In this document: piece by piece, positions 34,249 through 46,677 of the stretch
Layout of the letters: the number at the start of each line of letters is the position of its first letter
Numbering within the stretch: the stretch's first letter is position 1
From: Puccinia triticina
Lineage: Eukaryota; Basidiomycota; Pucciniomycetes; Pucciniales; Pucciniaceae
Reading direction: 5' to 3'
Assembly (NCBI RefSeq): GCF_026914185.1
Contig: NC_070562.1
Location: 7,688,001 to 7,752,000, forward strand
DNA length: 64,000 nt
Translations under genes and position numbers: made by a program
The notes under the pieces: model-generated
Told to the model about the DNA's origin: nothing
The model's database searches: none
Seen by the model: the letters and a program-made list of their open reading frames with translations, nothing else

Positions 34249-35390
34249 TATTATGTGTTGGGTGAACATTGTTGGATGAGGGTTGGCAAAGATATGGCCA
34301 CACAAAGAAGGCGTGCTTCTGCATGCCTCTTGTGCCAAAAAATCCCATTGCTGCCAGCCTCATATCCAGCTGCATAGCAACCACAAGCCACTTATTACAG
34401 TAACCTAGCAACCAAAAGCCACACTAATAAAGCTGCATAGTAACCATGGGGCTGTGTAAGTCACTCAAGCAGACTACACAGCAATACAGAAAGCCGTGCA
34501 GGTCACTTGAGAAGACTCCATAGCAACCAGAGGGCTGTGTAAGCCACACTTGTAACTAGATCACCAGCTAAATTTGCTCATGTATACACTGCCACACTAT
34601 ACATAGCTGTATTTGCACAGCATTTGTAAAGGCACACCAGCCAAAACCCCTCATGTACATAGACCACCAGCATAAATGCCTCACATTTTCCTATATAAGG
34701 AGGGGCTCTCCCTTCCTTTGTCCCCCATCCAATCCAGTCCAGGAGATCATTCCCCCCACAAGATTCAAATAAAATTGTCACCCTCACACTCTCTGCCACA
34801 TAATAAAATACTAGCTTTATATCTTGCAATACACAGTCCATTGTGAGCCACTTGTGAGAAAAGTATTCAACTACACTAGACCACTGTCTTCTTGCTTCCA
34901 GCCTAGCTGGGGGTGTTGTCAGTCATTGTCTCTCAGCAAGGCAGGGGATTCCCCACACATCCTTCTCTAAATTCAGCCATAGGAGGTGCAAACCGCTTTT
35001 GGAGTCTCACAACGGAAAGCTGAGGCCCGTGATGTACACACGTCATCACCTCGGGATTGCCTCTTGTGGGTATCACGGCAATTCCTCGGGGAGCCCACGG
35101 TTGAAGGAGACGTGATCCACCCATGGGCTCAACCTTCACATCGGGATCACTGGGAGTCCACAGGGATTCCACACGGAGCCAAAAGCTGCCGCGGAATCCA
35201 CGGGGTGGCCGCGTGATCCTCCCAGTGGTGACCCTGTGTTTCCCTGGACCAAAAGCTGCTGGTCCGACCTTGCGCACGGCTACCACGTGGAGTACTTGTG
35301 GACTCCAAGTGATTTCCCTGGGTATAGATACACCGCGTGCAAAAACCGTTCATGTTATGTTAGCAGGTTGCACGGTCCTAAAGCTGTTGC
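34249..35390. other. Repeat-derived sequence with a TATA box, no gene
   Basis: A short motif with GCTGTGTAAG and CATAGTAACCA recurs several times (34390-34560). CTATATAAGGAGGGG near 34692 followed by CAATAAAATT-like and AATAAAATAC signals (about 34767-34810) looks like promoter and poly(A) signals of another LTR, but no boundaries or duplication were found. Confidence 0.4.
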
Positions 35391-36340
35391 TGTCAGCCAC
35401 AGAGTACATGTCACAGTACCTTACACGTACCAAGTACCTGCAATTGTTCACATTACTTATAGTACATTCCTTTACACCTTTATTACATATGTATATCATT
35501 AGATACAAGCTTAAGAATGTACTCTTGTTATACATCACCTTACAGATAACCATACTTAAATACAGTTACCATAATGTACTGTTGTTATAAGAGTTAAGTT
35601 ACGTACAAACAGTAAGATTACAATACATTGTAATATTACTGTACACATGAAATACCCCAAGACAGGTATCACTCATTTATCCCCTGTTACGCCTCAGTCC
35701 CTATTTACATAACATATTGGTTATGATATAAATAAATAAACAATACATGATGTAATCCAATTCAAAGAGCACTGAATGGAATCAATTATTGGTTATGATC
35801 AGCTAGTGTGCACTGCTACTGATCTAAGATCAGTACTGATCATTACACTGCCTTGATCATTTCCAATGTTGATCCTCATGAGGATCTGCTTCCCTTGAGC
35901 GCTTTCAGTTCCCCCCTGGTCCTGAAGCGCTTCCAAGCGCCTCATGTTCCCTCCTGCTCTTTCCCCTCTATATAAACACGCCCCCCAGGACTGTTTATCC
36001 CTCAGAATATTATTATAGCAAGGTTTAACACGTACATAGTTAAACAGTGCCTTCATTCTCACCCATCTTTCAATTCAGGAATAACATCAACTCTTGATTA
36101 CCCTTACCTTTCTGTAGGTAAAACCACAAACCCAAGTTGATTTATTCCTTGGATGACTATGCACACTCTGTGTTGATCTGGATGCACCTTAATTGAGCAA
36201 GCCTCTCAGTCAAGATTACTGATAGAGTGAAACCTTTTACAGGTCTTACCACGAACCCATTGGCCCATCCTTGGCATCTTACACTATCATCTTGCTAGTA
36301 ACAACCCTCTCAGACACGGTTATTTACATACAGGCTGACA
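35391..36340 (+). mobile_element. Intact solo LTR, 950 bp
   Basis: TGTCAGCC ... GGCTGACA, flanked by an exact 5-bp duplication GTTGC (35386-35390, 36341-36345). A TATA box, CTATATAAAC near 35970, lies about two thirds along, consistent with plus-strand U3-R order. Same family as 3139-6046. Confidence 0.85.
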
Positions 36341-37740
36341 GTTGCATGAAATTCATTCCGCAGGCAGAGGGTCCTGAAGCTGTTGCATGAAATTCATTCC
36401 ACAGGCAGAGGCAAAGTTACTGCGGATTGAATGTCCTGGACCAGGCTGCGAAGCCACGCCCTGAGCCCTGGTTTCAGCCACCTATCTCCTTTGCCTAGAC
36501 CAGTTGGTCTGATGTGTGCGGCTCTCTGCTTCTCTGTTGTTTAGAGTTCATCCTTTGGGTATATAAACCCTAGGTTTCTCTCTCTGTTGGTTTTTCTTCA
36601 GTCATCTAGTTCCATTTCCTTGTCACATAGCTTTTAGTGTTTCTTTCTAGCTATTTCAATTAAATTTCACAGCTTTCTTTGTGTTCTTCCGCGCCACAGC
36701 CAGTAGCCCCTTGAGTCCTGTGGCCATGCCAGCTACATACACTACGGCTCCAGCTGTTGAGTGGTGCCAATGTCGTTTTTGCCCCGGCGTCGGATTATGG
36801 TCAGGCCGACCGGGCGCAACAGACATTGGACATGCCAAAGGGTCAGCCTGACCTGTCTGACCGGGGTAAATTGATGCCAAAGTACCTATGCCAACGGGAA
36901 GGTCAGTCCGACCATGCCAATGCGCTGGTCATCAGGCTTGGCCCGGCGCATGGATTGAGCCAACAGTCCCAACGGGTGGGGCACAAGCATTGGCTTGCCT
37001 GAAAGGTTGTCAGACAGTCGGCGGTCTGAGTAGACAAGCCGACCTGTCTGACAAGGCCCTCAGACAGCTCAATCTGACTGGTTCCTGCTCAGTCGGACCG
37101 ACCTGTCCGTTGGCAAGGTCAAGAAATCACCTGAAAAAAGTGACCCTTGACCTATACCAAAATGATCTGCAAGAGTATCGGCAGATCATACACAGAAAGA
37201 AAAAATAAAAATAAAAAATAAACCAGCTGGTTTAACTTTACCACAAATTTCAGGAAGGTTTTGCTTGGTAAGGGGTTGGAGTGCAATTGTATAGGATTGT
37301 ACAGGCCTACACTTTAAAGTTTAATTGGTGCGCACACTGGTATCCATGCGGCTCATGTGATGTGAACATGTGTTTCAGGTAGGGAGTTTGACCCCTGTGA
37401 GTGGTCATCCTTTTTGCTTGATGAGGATGGGATTGGCTCCCATCGCTGCCGTCGGGGTCAGTACAACCCACCCGCCCGAAAGGTTGGGTACACATCACAC
37501 TTGACTTTGGCATTGAACCAACTGCTCAGTTCGACGCCGGGAGCCATCTGACTACCCCTTCAGACGCCGGGATCATGCCAACGTGTCCAGCGAATTTCAC
37601 CCCAACGTCAATCCCACGTTGGCTTAGTGCGGGGTTGGCAGGGTGTTCACCGACGCAAGCGCCAACGTCGGCTAGACGTCAGAGTGCACCCGTAGTGTAC
37701 ATATTGACGACCTCAACCACACCAATTTTTTCAAAGAGAC

Positions 37741-39185
37741 ATGCAAACCAACAAGCAGTCAAAGAAGACCCTTCCCAAATTGATATCAGATCAGGAAGCT
37801 GCTATCACATTAAATCAAACTGCAACAGAAGGAATTTCTCAAGAAGTACCAAGGTCTTTCAAAAGTCACATCGTGAACCTTTGCAACAACCCATCTGGAC
37901 AAGGCATTGTATATCTGTCGCAACTTATGCAAACTCATTCACTGCCTTTTGAGGAAAATATCAACTTGAGAGGTAAGCAATCTTGACCATCTTGGGTAGA
38001 AATACTGATGCCCTTGTTATTTATCAACCTTACCTGCCTTTCATACCTCTTAGAAAAATTTGTGCCATCATTCTCAAAAATGGAATGGAAACATGCGGTT
38101 CAACTTTGGCCTCAATACAAAGTACAAGCCAATATTCCAGAATACAAACCCGTCGAACCATACATCCCAAGAAGTTTTGCCACTGAGGTTTTCCGCGCAA
38201 TCAAAAAAGCAGAGATTGACACTTGTCAATTGAGTGCTGCTGACAACAAAGCCAAGGTTGTCGCTTGGATGCGAGCTGTACGTAAAAACTGTCCATTTGT
38301 GATTCCAATACCAATGACAGTGCCCTGTGTTTGAGAAAATCATAAATAAACTGAAATCAGTCCTCACTGCTCAAAAGATTCTTGTTGAAATCAGTAACTT
38401 GTTCAGCGGTGCTGTCAGCAACAATGCCAAAAGCTACATTAAAGGAATGGGTTCCAGCCAAGGGCGCATTGAGTTCATATACATGGTATTAGATGTTTGT
38501 GTCATTGTTGTTCTGGAAGCAAATGTTGCAGAGCTTACAAGCAAAAACTACGCTCAAATGATGGCAGAGTTAGAGGGTGAGTCATCTTAAATCTGTTCAC
38601 CTCATCTGTGCTTGTGATATTGCACTAATTTAGTTTCTTTTTAGGCTGTGATATGCAAAATTGTTCACATCAATTAAATCTTGATACTTTACAATGTCTT
38701 TTGTATTTGCAGGACACGTGGTATTTTTGGGCTTACGATGGAACAAACTTCACAGTCTCGGATGCCATTGCTCCTTTTCATTGTAATGAGAAACAAGAGA
38801 CTTTGAACAGATTGAAGATAGTGGCCCGACTGTTTGGCCAATTTCTGAAGGGATACTGTTCCGCTCTTCATGCTTTCATTTGACAAAGCAAAGGAAGGGT
38901 AAGCTTGAATCATTCCTCTCAACACTAACAAGCACACAGCTTGTATTCTAACTTTTACCTTCTCTGCAGGCTTTCCAAGAACAGCAAGAACACAGTCCAA
39001 GCTATAACGCGTGGAAGGAAGCTAGCTCTCTTGCAGAAGCAGCCAAAGCAAAGGCTTTCTTGGCAAAGGAGGAACAAGACTTCGCAGTTGTCAGAAGTCT
39101 ATTGAACCAAAGGTATGGGCCCATATCTCTATCATTGAATTTGCCCTTTGGAACTGATTCTCAATTCATGCTATTAAAGCTTTGA
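37741..39185 (+). pseudogene. Unrecognised multi-exon gene, probably decayed
   Basis: Plus-strand pieces with good splice signals: SDQEAAITLNQTATEGISQE to ENINLR (intron GTAAGC at 37973 to TTAG near 38053), KMEWKHAVQLWPQYKVQANI to KAKVVAWMRAV, FEKIINKLKSVLTAQKILVE to MMAELE (ending about 38573), then DTWYFWAYDGTNFTVSDAIA to RLFGQFLK (about 38850). After that the sense-looking continuation moves to another frame (VPLFMLSFDKAKEG), suggesting a frameshift near 38855, then AFQEQQEHSPSYNAW to VVRSLLNQRYG (ending about 39120). I do not recognise the family and see no catalytic motif or membrane segment. Confidence 0.4.
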
Positions 39186-39631
39186 CGCTCTCCCACAAGA
39201 CCACAAACGTCTATTACGATTTCCAACTCAATCAAACATCATTGATGAATGTATTGGAGAACTCCAACGCTCAAAAACTTGAGACTTTGTTCTTCCCGTA
39301 CGTTGGGTGTTTGGAGCTTGTTCCAACCCAGACACTGCGCAACAAAGTTTAAACAAATGCTAATCCCTTCCAAGAACTTGTTCCTTTTGCGTTGATTTAA
39401 GGATAGATGACATTGTCCCTTGTTTTTGAGTTCGACTCAAACTTTGCTGCAGAGCTAAACTAAACCCAAGTCCCTCCCGTGCTCACGCGTCTCCTTCGGA
39501 GATGCTCTGCGCCAGCTCTTGGAGAGGCTTAGTTAAGCCCGCTCCGGCCAGCAGGCGGGTTGAAATTGGCTGGCTGCGCAACCGACTAATCTATTGGCTA
39601 GCTGCAGTGAGCCCACCAGCAACCTTTCAAT

Positions 39632-41640
39632 ATGAAAGCTGGGTTTCCAGCTCAACGGGGCATTCAAATGATTGGTGACAGCCCAGATGTTTTCTTCGCA
39701 ATTCCCCACCTCACTGAAACCACTAGGGACTCAAACTCCAGACCAGCACCTTGGCTTTCAACATTGCTTCAAAAGTGCAAGACAAGTATGAAACCCCATC
39801 AGATTTCTGCCCTAAACTTCCTACTCAAGAATGAGGACTCTGAGAACAACAAGCCAGAAGCCTTGTGGTACCATCATGACAATGCCTGGCTTTGCAATTA
39901 CTACAAGAAAGATTCAAATTCTAGTGCAAAGGAACCAAATCACAACAGGTCCCAGGGATCAATACTAGCTGACGATATGGGGTCAGGAAAGACGTTAAAA
40001 ACCCTTGCCTTTATCCTGGCAACAAGTGATAACGGAAGAAGTTTCCCACGAGCTGATTCCAACAAACGATCTGCAGCTACACTAGTCATCTGCCCTCTGG
40101 CAACCCTTTCAAATTGGAAAAACGAAATTGATCTCCATTTCAGAGATCACTCAATCCCTTATGAGGTTTTCCATGGAGACAATCGGAAGAGCCTTACTAG
40201 AGAAGACCTGCAGTTGACAATGCTGATTTTGACAACTTACCGCTTACAAAATGATCGGAACAAGTGGTAACAAGAAACACTCCAACCAGCACAACATTGG
40301 AGCTCTGGATCTGTTCTGGTTCAGGATTGTATTGGACGAAGCCCAGTAAGTGAAATTATTGATGTGGACAATTGGCATACATGGTGCTGATTTATTTTTA
40401 TGATGATAGCTTAATAAGGAATGCAGCAACACACCGAACCCAGAGCATTCAAAATCTTCAGTGCCAGTTTGTTCTTTGCTTGACAGGGACACCTGTCCAA
40501 AACCGATTGACTGACTTGCAAAGCTTGATTACGCTGTTGAAAATAAATCCATGGGATGAAGAGTGGGTATGGAGGAGCTGTCTTGTCCCTTGAATGAATG
40601 TTGGTGCTTGAGAGGCAATCAAGACCTTAAGCCAACTCATGGAAGCTGTGTGATTGAGAAGAACAAAGGATGTTTTGTTGAATCTCCCCGAGAAAGTGGA
40701 GAAATTTATACTTGTCAAAATCAGCTCGGAATGGGAGGAGATTTTGAAGGATCTACACCAGACATTCATCCAATATTTTGGGAGGCTAAGAACAGCGGGG
40801 GAGAAATGGGATTCGTCGGAGTTTTTCAGACAGTTGACAATGCTTTGTCAATTTTGCAACCATCCATTATTTGCAAGATCAGAGATACTTCATCAACCAA
40901 AATGGCAATGGCAGGATTCAGGAAAGATTTTCCATCTAGTTGACAACCTGAAGGTCTTTTTGGGAGGAGTTCATGGAATTGAAAGGACAAAAGCAGTGGT
41001 ATTTTTTAGTTTCACTGGGTTTCTGGGGATGTAAGTTATGTTGTTTTGCTTTGGAGCATGGAAAGGGGATAGATGTTGATTCTGATTCAACCTTATAGTA
41101 TTGAACGGGCACTTCAGGAGAACGGTATTGGATTAACCTGGCTTACTGGGGACCAGACAATCAAAAAACGTGATGAAAACCTGAATCAATTTTGAACCAA
41201 CAGACAGTGTAGTGTTCTCTTGGCCTCAATCCAAGCTGCCGGGGTAGGCATTGATTTGTGTTGCGCTCAGAATGTGTACATGATGGTAAGCCATAGTTGT
41301 TTTTTACAGGCATAGAAGAGAGCTAATAATACTACATCATTCAGGAACCGGGGTGGAACCCTGCAGCAGAAGTCCAAGCTGTTGACCGACTTTACCGCTT
41401 AGGACAGGGTCATCCAGTTCATGTATATCAATACTATCTAAAAGGGAGCCTGGAAATGAATATCTATCAGGTTCAAAAGAGGAAAGGAGAGCTTGCACTG
41501 TATGTGATTTCTTGCTAATTTCCTTTTTTTACTTACTGATTTGAGGATGTCTTGTAAATAGGCTAAGTGTACCATTGGGGGGAAATGCAACCGATGAAGC
41601 CGCAATCAATTGTCGCGACTCATCAAGGAAATGAACCTTG
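39632..41640 (+). pseudogene. SNF2-family helicase pseudogene (Rad5/RAD16-like)
   Basis: Motifs in order: MKPHQISALNFLL; ILADDMGSGKTLKTLAFI (motif I, about 39960-40015); TLVICPLATLSNWKNEI (Ia); after a frame change near 40260, DLFWFRIVLDEA with splicing at 40347 restoring DEAH (motif II); CLTGTPVQNRLTDLQSLI (III, about 40480); RRTKDVLLNLPEKVEKFIL; then helicase-C pieces AVVFFSFTG, IERALQENGIGLTWLTGD, IQAAGVGIDLCCAQNVYMME and DRLYRLGQGHPVHVYQYY (about 41400). Family members translocate on DNA to remodel chromatin or act in repair. Lesions: the frameshift near 40260, TGA inside the MEAV-LRRTKD block (about 40650) and TGA after NLNQF (about 41193). The start is an apparent first ATG; upstream may be missing. 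Confidence 0.75.
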
Positions 41641-42329
41641 AGAGGCCTCACTAATCAGTGAAATCCAACCATTGGTTGTGTGTCCAACCAAGCAAATCAG
41701 AATCTAGGATTATTTGGGGAACTCTTTCCCGGAGAACTGGCTCTCCGGATCACTCCTTCTTGGAGAACTGCTCTGCAGAGAGAGGGAAAGAGTTTGCCAA
41801 AATTATTCTTGCAGAACTGGAAAAAGTTTGCCGGAATTCTATTCGGAGAAATCCTGTTAAAGTTCCTCTTGGAGAACTCTGGTTCTTCACTAGAATATGT
41901 ACTCCGGCTTCTCTCGGCGAACTGGTTTGCCAAGAGTACGACTCCTCCGAAGATTACCTCAGCGGCACAGCTGAAAAACCCCACCGGCTTGCCCGACGCG
42001 GCATCAGACAGAATGCTTGGGCTCCACGCCAGCCAGGTTTTTTGAAGATGGCGTTGGGATCCGTCCGCACATACACACCCGGGCGAATCGGGAAAAGCCC
42101 CTGCGCCCACCTGACACAGGAGTCATACATGCGCCAGGTGGGTGTTACAGGACGCCAGCCTGACCAGGAGTCACGGTGGTGCCACCATGATACACGGCTG
42201 TCCGCCCGAGCCTAGAGGGCGTCAGTTTGAGCCCGCTGAGGGCGTGGGCCAGGCGCCTCCCTGGGTGGCCAGCCATGCGTCACGGTTGAGCTGGTGTCAG
42301 GCTTTGCCGCGAATGAAAAAAAATTGACA

Positions 42330-42715
42330 AGAGGAACAAAGTCAATCGATTCAATGTTGATCGACTGTAAATGGCAGCCAAACTGCCATGTTTGGCAAGT
42401 TTGGCATGCCGCTGGTTGGGTGTAACACACCCTTGAAGGATGTCCCCCGCGCGCGCGGGAACAATCCTTCAAGGCACTGCCAGCATAATTGGCTGGGTTG
42501 AGGTTATCCCAGTTAAACTGGGATGCACTCAACCAAGTTAAACTTGGTTGATCTCAACTGATGAAATATAAATCCAAGGTACCCCCCTTGGGTTTATATT
42601 TCATTGGATGAGATCAACTCATTTTAAATTGGTCGAGTGCATCTCAGTTAAACTGGGATGACTTTGTCCCAGCCAAATATGTTGGCAGTGAGGAGGGAAT
42701 ATGCGGACCGGTCAG
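42330..42715. mobile_element. Foldback element fragment, split by a CACTA MITE
   Basis: The block with GGCAGCCAAACTGCCATGTTT and CCCGCGCGCGCGGGAACAATCC (42371-42474) recurs at 60088-60190 and, inverted, at 59805-59915. Its end, GAGGGAATATGCGGACCGG (42693-42711), was separated from the rest by the MITE at 42475-42690. Confidence 0.65.
42475..42690. mobile_element. CACTA-type MITE, 216 bp
   Basis: Ends CACTGCCAGCATAATTGGC and, complemented, CACTGCCAACATATTTGGC; flanked by AGG on both sides (42472-42474, 42691-42693). CACT(A/G) ends with a 3-bp duplication are the CACTA-superfamily signature, which includes fungal Plavaka elements. The empty site is visible in the related sequence at 60182-60200, where CCTTCAAGG runs straight into AGGGAATATG. 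The whole element is a palindrome (TTAAACTGGGATG on both arms). Confidence 0.82.
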
Positions 42716-42940
42716 GTGCCACCTGTCATTGTTTCAGAGGACAGCGACCTCAAACGTGCAACATGCACATACATACAACACAGGGTCGTGTCACACCCCT
42801 GCCCCGCCCCCAAGAGTGCACTTGGGTTGGTTACCTCGGTTCCCCGCCTCAAGACAACAATTCAGCACATCCGCCATTCAAACGATCACACAAACACCGC
42901 TTTCGACCACGCAAACACAACGGATCAGGTTTGCATGATG

Positions 42941-45900
42941 CACCGGACCCTGCTCTGCGTGAACTTGAGAGCTATTCAACTGATGATTGCATTGTGCCCC
43001 CCTCCTTTAGAGTTCACCTACACAGAAGGTGTTTATTACTGCAAGCTATGCAGTTTGGCGAGGGGTACAAAGAATTGGCGCCAGCATATCCGCACTCAGG
43101 CACATCAACTGAATGTGCAGCAACACGAGGCCATGACCAGGCTACAATCACCCAGCCCCATTGCAACCGCGCCGCCCCCGCGGGCGCAGGAAGATAACTC
43201 CGCACACTTTGAGATCAACTTGGTGCAGTCGAGTTATTGGATCTCAACAAGCCCCCCCCCCCCCCCCCCCCCCCCCCGTCACAGCCCCTGGCGTCAAGGG
43301 TTTGATTGCCAGCCTGACGGCGAGCCACGCCCAAACGCGCTTGGAGGCAAACACAAATCAGACACCACTCTTTCAAGACCCGCGCGGCTGTCTTGAGGCG
43401 GACCTCTTGCTGATTGCGGCTCACAAGGGCAATCACACCCCAGATGATGAGCCGCCAATAGCGCGCACCAATAAGAGGTCCAACAAGGTTGACGCCAGCG
43501 CCTGGTTTCCGTTCAAGAGCAAGCTGGTCAGTCTCTCTCCCCCAAGGTGTATCATGCCAATGGGATCACTTCTTATCATACAAACTCCGTCTCTTATCAT
43601 ACTAACTACATCACAATGGGATTCAGGACCTGGTGGCTTCCCTCTTAATTGGCCATACGCGCTCAATGCTGTCAAGATCACTCTACAAACGTATCAGTGC
43701 AGTCTGGGAGGTGTGTGGACTCAAACTGCCGGAATGGGCTGCGGTCCAGGAGTCACGCAAGAGGATTCGGGATTTACTAGGGAACAAGTTCAAACAGATG
43801 TTTTTGTTTTTGATACTCCATGCTACACACTGAGTAGCCAAAAAATCATCAGCCAGGTATGTGATAAATCAAACTACATTCATGACAGATTTGGTACAAA
43901 TATTTGTCTGATACAAAGTCGGCTCTTCTCAGGAATTGGCCAACCCACTGGTGGCCAGGCATATGGAGTATTATCCGGAGTCAACAGATGGATTGATGAT
44001 AACCAAGTTCTCCCAATCTAGAAAGTGGCTCACTGGCATGTCCCAAGATCACAGGCCTCAAATGTGCCAAGTCAAAGATAAGGATTTCTACATATTTGAG
44101 CCAGTGGAGCTGCAATCAAAACAGCTGGTAATCCCATTATTTTTCTTTACTCAAGCCGGGGTCTTACATGCTAGGTGCTGGGATGTTGCAAGGGATGGTG
44201 TGGGATTCCTCACAGTTAATAATATTCAGACTGATACCCTCAAGATTGAGCTGCCTTTTGGCCTCCAATTTCATGACAATTGGCTGCAATCAATATCTGC
44301 TGAACAATTTTGCCTCAGCTACAAGGAGATTCAATGGACCGATGGCCGGACGTTGGTTGATGCCTGTGCTGGGGCACTGTATGGCAAGTCCTGATCATAA
44401 TTGCACCTCTTGCCCTCCCTTTTGGTGTAATCTGATCCTCCTCATTTGTACATTACCTAGCAATCAAGTCCATCTCAAGTCAAGAAGTGGTACATTTACC
44501 AAACCCTTGGAGGAATAAATCTCATAATATGATACTTCACATTGTTTCAATCGTTTTTTACTCCAATGACACATCTGGCAGCATATCCAAGCAATTCAAC
44601 AAGCAGATTTCTTTCTACTTCACTCTTGCAGGCCACCCCCCAAAAATCTCAAACCAGGAGTACAAATGCCATTTTTTGGCCACTTCAAACTTGGCTTTGG
44701 CTGGCAAACCCTCTGAACAACTCGTAAAGGAGATCAAGTATGGTTTCAGTTTCATCTTTCTCTCTTGATTTTGTTTCTGTCATGAGCTGATGTTTGGCAG
44801 GTTTCTCTCAGTCTCATGTCCACTGTGGGTTTTGCAGCTTACAATCATAGCGTTTCTCAAGCTGTCTGGGTCACTTCAACAGTCTTGTGTTTTTCTTGGG
44901 GACTCCCCAATGCATGCTGAAGTTACATGTACCCCGAACCCTGGGGCGGCCCTCCACCCATGAAGGATGTGTAATTAGTTATCAGTTAGAATGAAGAAAT
45001 TCAAGCAGACCTCAACATTTGTATGGGAATTTCTGCACCGGGAAAGTTTGTGTGAAGAGGTATTTATCCAATTTGGCTTGGCTTCAACATCCGCACATTG
45101 GACTGATCCTCTCTCATGTAGACCGCTGTGAGGCCACGTGTTTGGGCCCAAACTCGTAGCAGATGCCATAAATTAGTCAAGACTGCCCTTTCCAAAAGCT
45201 TCAATCAGTTCACCATAAAAGGCAAGAAGTGGGGTATAAAGGACCCAATATCAAACCCGTTTATTTGCAACGCAAAGCGGGACCCAGCAGTCAAGGAGAA
45301 GATGAAGCAATTGGAAGCAGAAAAGTCTCCCAGCATATGCAGTCCAATTTTAGGGCTGAAAGGTAATTCTGTTTGCCTCATTTCTAATCATGCCTTTTGT
45401 TTCACTGATGCAGTGGGATCTCTTTACAGATTTTGCCGGGGTACAAGACACACCAGTGGAGGTCTTACATGTGGTTTTGCTTGGCGCAGTAAAATATTTA
45501 GCTTGTGATTTGGTTTCAGGGGTCTCCAACTCGGACAAGCATCAGATGATTGGTTGGCTGGAATCTTCCAACTGCACAAGTCTAAATATCTCATCATTGA
45601 AGCCCACTTATCTGATCAAGCACATCAAGAGTCTGGTTGGAAGAGACTTCAAAATCATACTACAAGCCACACCTTTTGTTTTTGCTGATTGGAACAGAGG
45701 CCTATCTGGTTTGCTTTGAGTAAATTGGCAACTTTCATCTTCCAAACAAGAATCAATGACATGAAGGCCTTCCTGTCTCACATTCACACGTTCCTATACC
45801 ACTTGACCAAAGCAGCCGCACAATGGGTCAACAAACCAAAATTCCATATGCTCCTGCATCTCCCTGAGTGCATTGAACGGTTTAGCCCAGCACCCAATTT

Positions 45901-46357
45901 TTTGACTGAGAAATTTGAATCATTCAACAGGGTCTTACGCAAGGCATCAGTGCACTCCAATAAACTGGCGCCAGGCAGGGACATAGCCACCACTTTTGAT
46001 AACCTATCATGCCTCAGGTTGGTCCTCTCAGATGGTGTAATATATAACAATGTCACAGGAGCAGCTCAAATGATTGGGCCCCTTGTCACCTCAATCTTCA
46101 CATTGTACCCCTCAATTCAGAGATCTATGGGTTACAACCACAAGGCCTCACGTCTACAACCTGCAAATGAATTCCCATGTCCGACCAATGCAAAGCTCAA
46201 GAAAGACAATCTCTCCTCAATCCCCAAGTCCCTCAGGAATGCACATCCATTGGTGCCAATTGCTCAGGTTGCCCAACTCCAAGTTAATAAACACGACCGC
46301 CTTGGGAAAGGCACTTTTGTGGTGGTGATTGGTATTCCTGTGTCAGGTGTGTATTGA
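42941..46357 (+). CDS. Plavaka-type (CACTA) transposase, multi-exon
   Basis: Pieces follow the Plavaka order: an N-terminal zinc-finger-like YYCKLCSLARGTKNWRQHIR with a final His (about 43027); a linker holding a 26-C run; WFPFKSKL (exon end about 43527) joined to DLVASLLIGHTRSMLSRSLY (from about 43627); NPLVARHMEYYPESTDGL and KDKDFYIFEPVEL (about 43940-44110); GDSPMHAEVTCTPNPG (about 44900); the diagnostic DTPVEVLHVVLLGAVKYLA (about 45450); NKPKFHMLLHLPECIERF and LTEKFESFNRVLR with SNKLAPGRDIA (45830-45980). Introns at several junctions (for example GTCAGTCTC at 43528). The product would cut and paste the element's DNA in the nucleus. The poly-C run changes the frame, so intactness is uncertain; no element ends were located. 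Confidence 0.75.
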
Positions 46358-46677
46358 TCATGATTTTTAGATAGGCGAGTCACTCAATGGCAATCTGATC
46401 TTGCGTTTGGTTGAGTCTCTGTGGTCTGTCACTCCAGACCAAGGCAGCCCAGCATATTTTGTATCTGTGCTTGAGTTCCAGCTGGGGGGGGGGGGGGGGG
46501 GGGGTGGATGAGTATTATGAGATGAGGCAGGTGTGTCGGAGTGACAGGGAGCTGACAGTCAATGCAAAGGTGGTCACCCTTCTTGTTTCTTGCTGGTATC
46601 TGTTTCCCAAGCAGCAGTTAACTGATTTGGATGATTGGTTAACTGTGTGATGCGGAGTGTAGTATATCCTTGGTTGA

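Noticed and set aside
34690..34925. A possible further solo LTR with TATA and poly(A) signals
   Set aside because: No TG...CA pair with a target-site duplication could be placed, so it is mentioned only as repeat-derived sequence.
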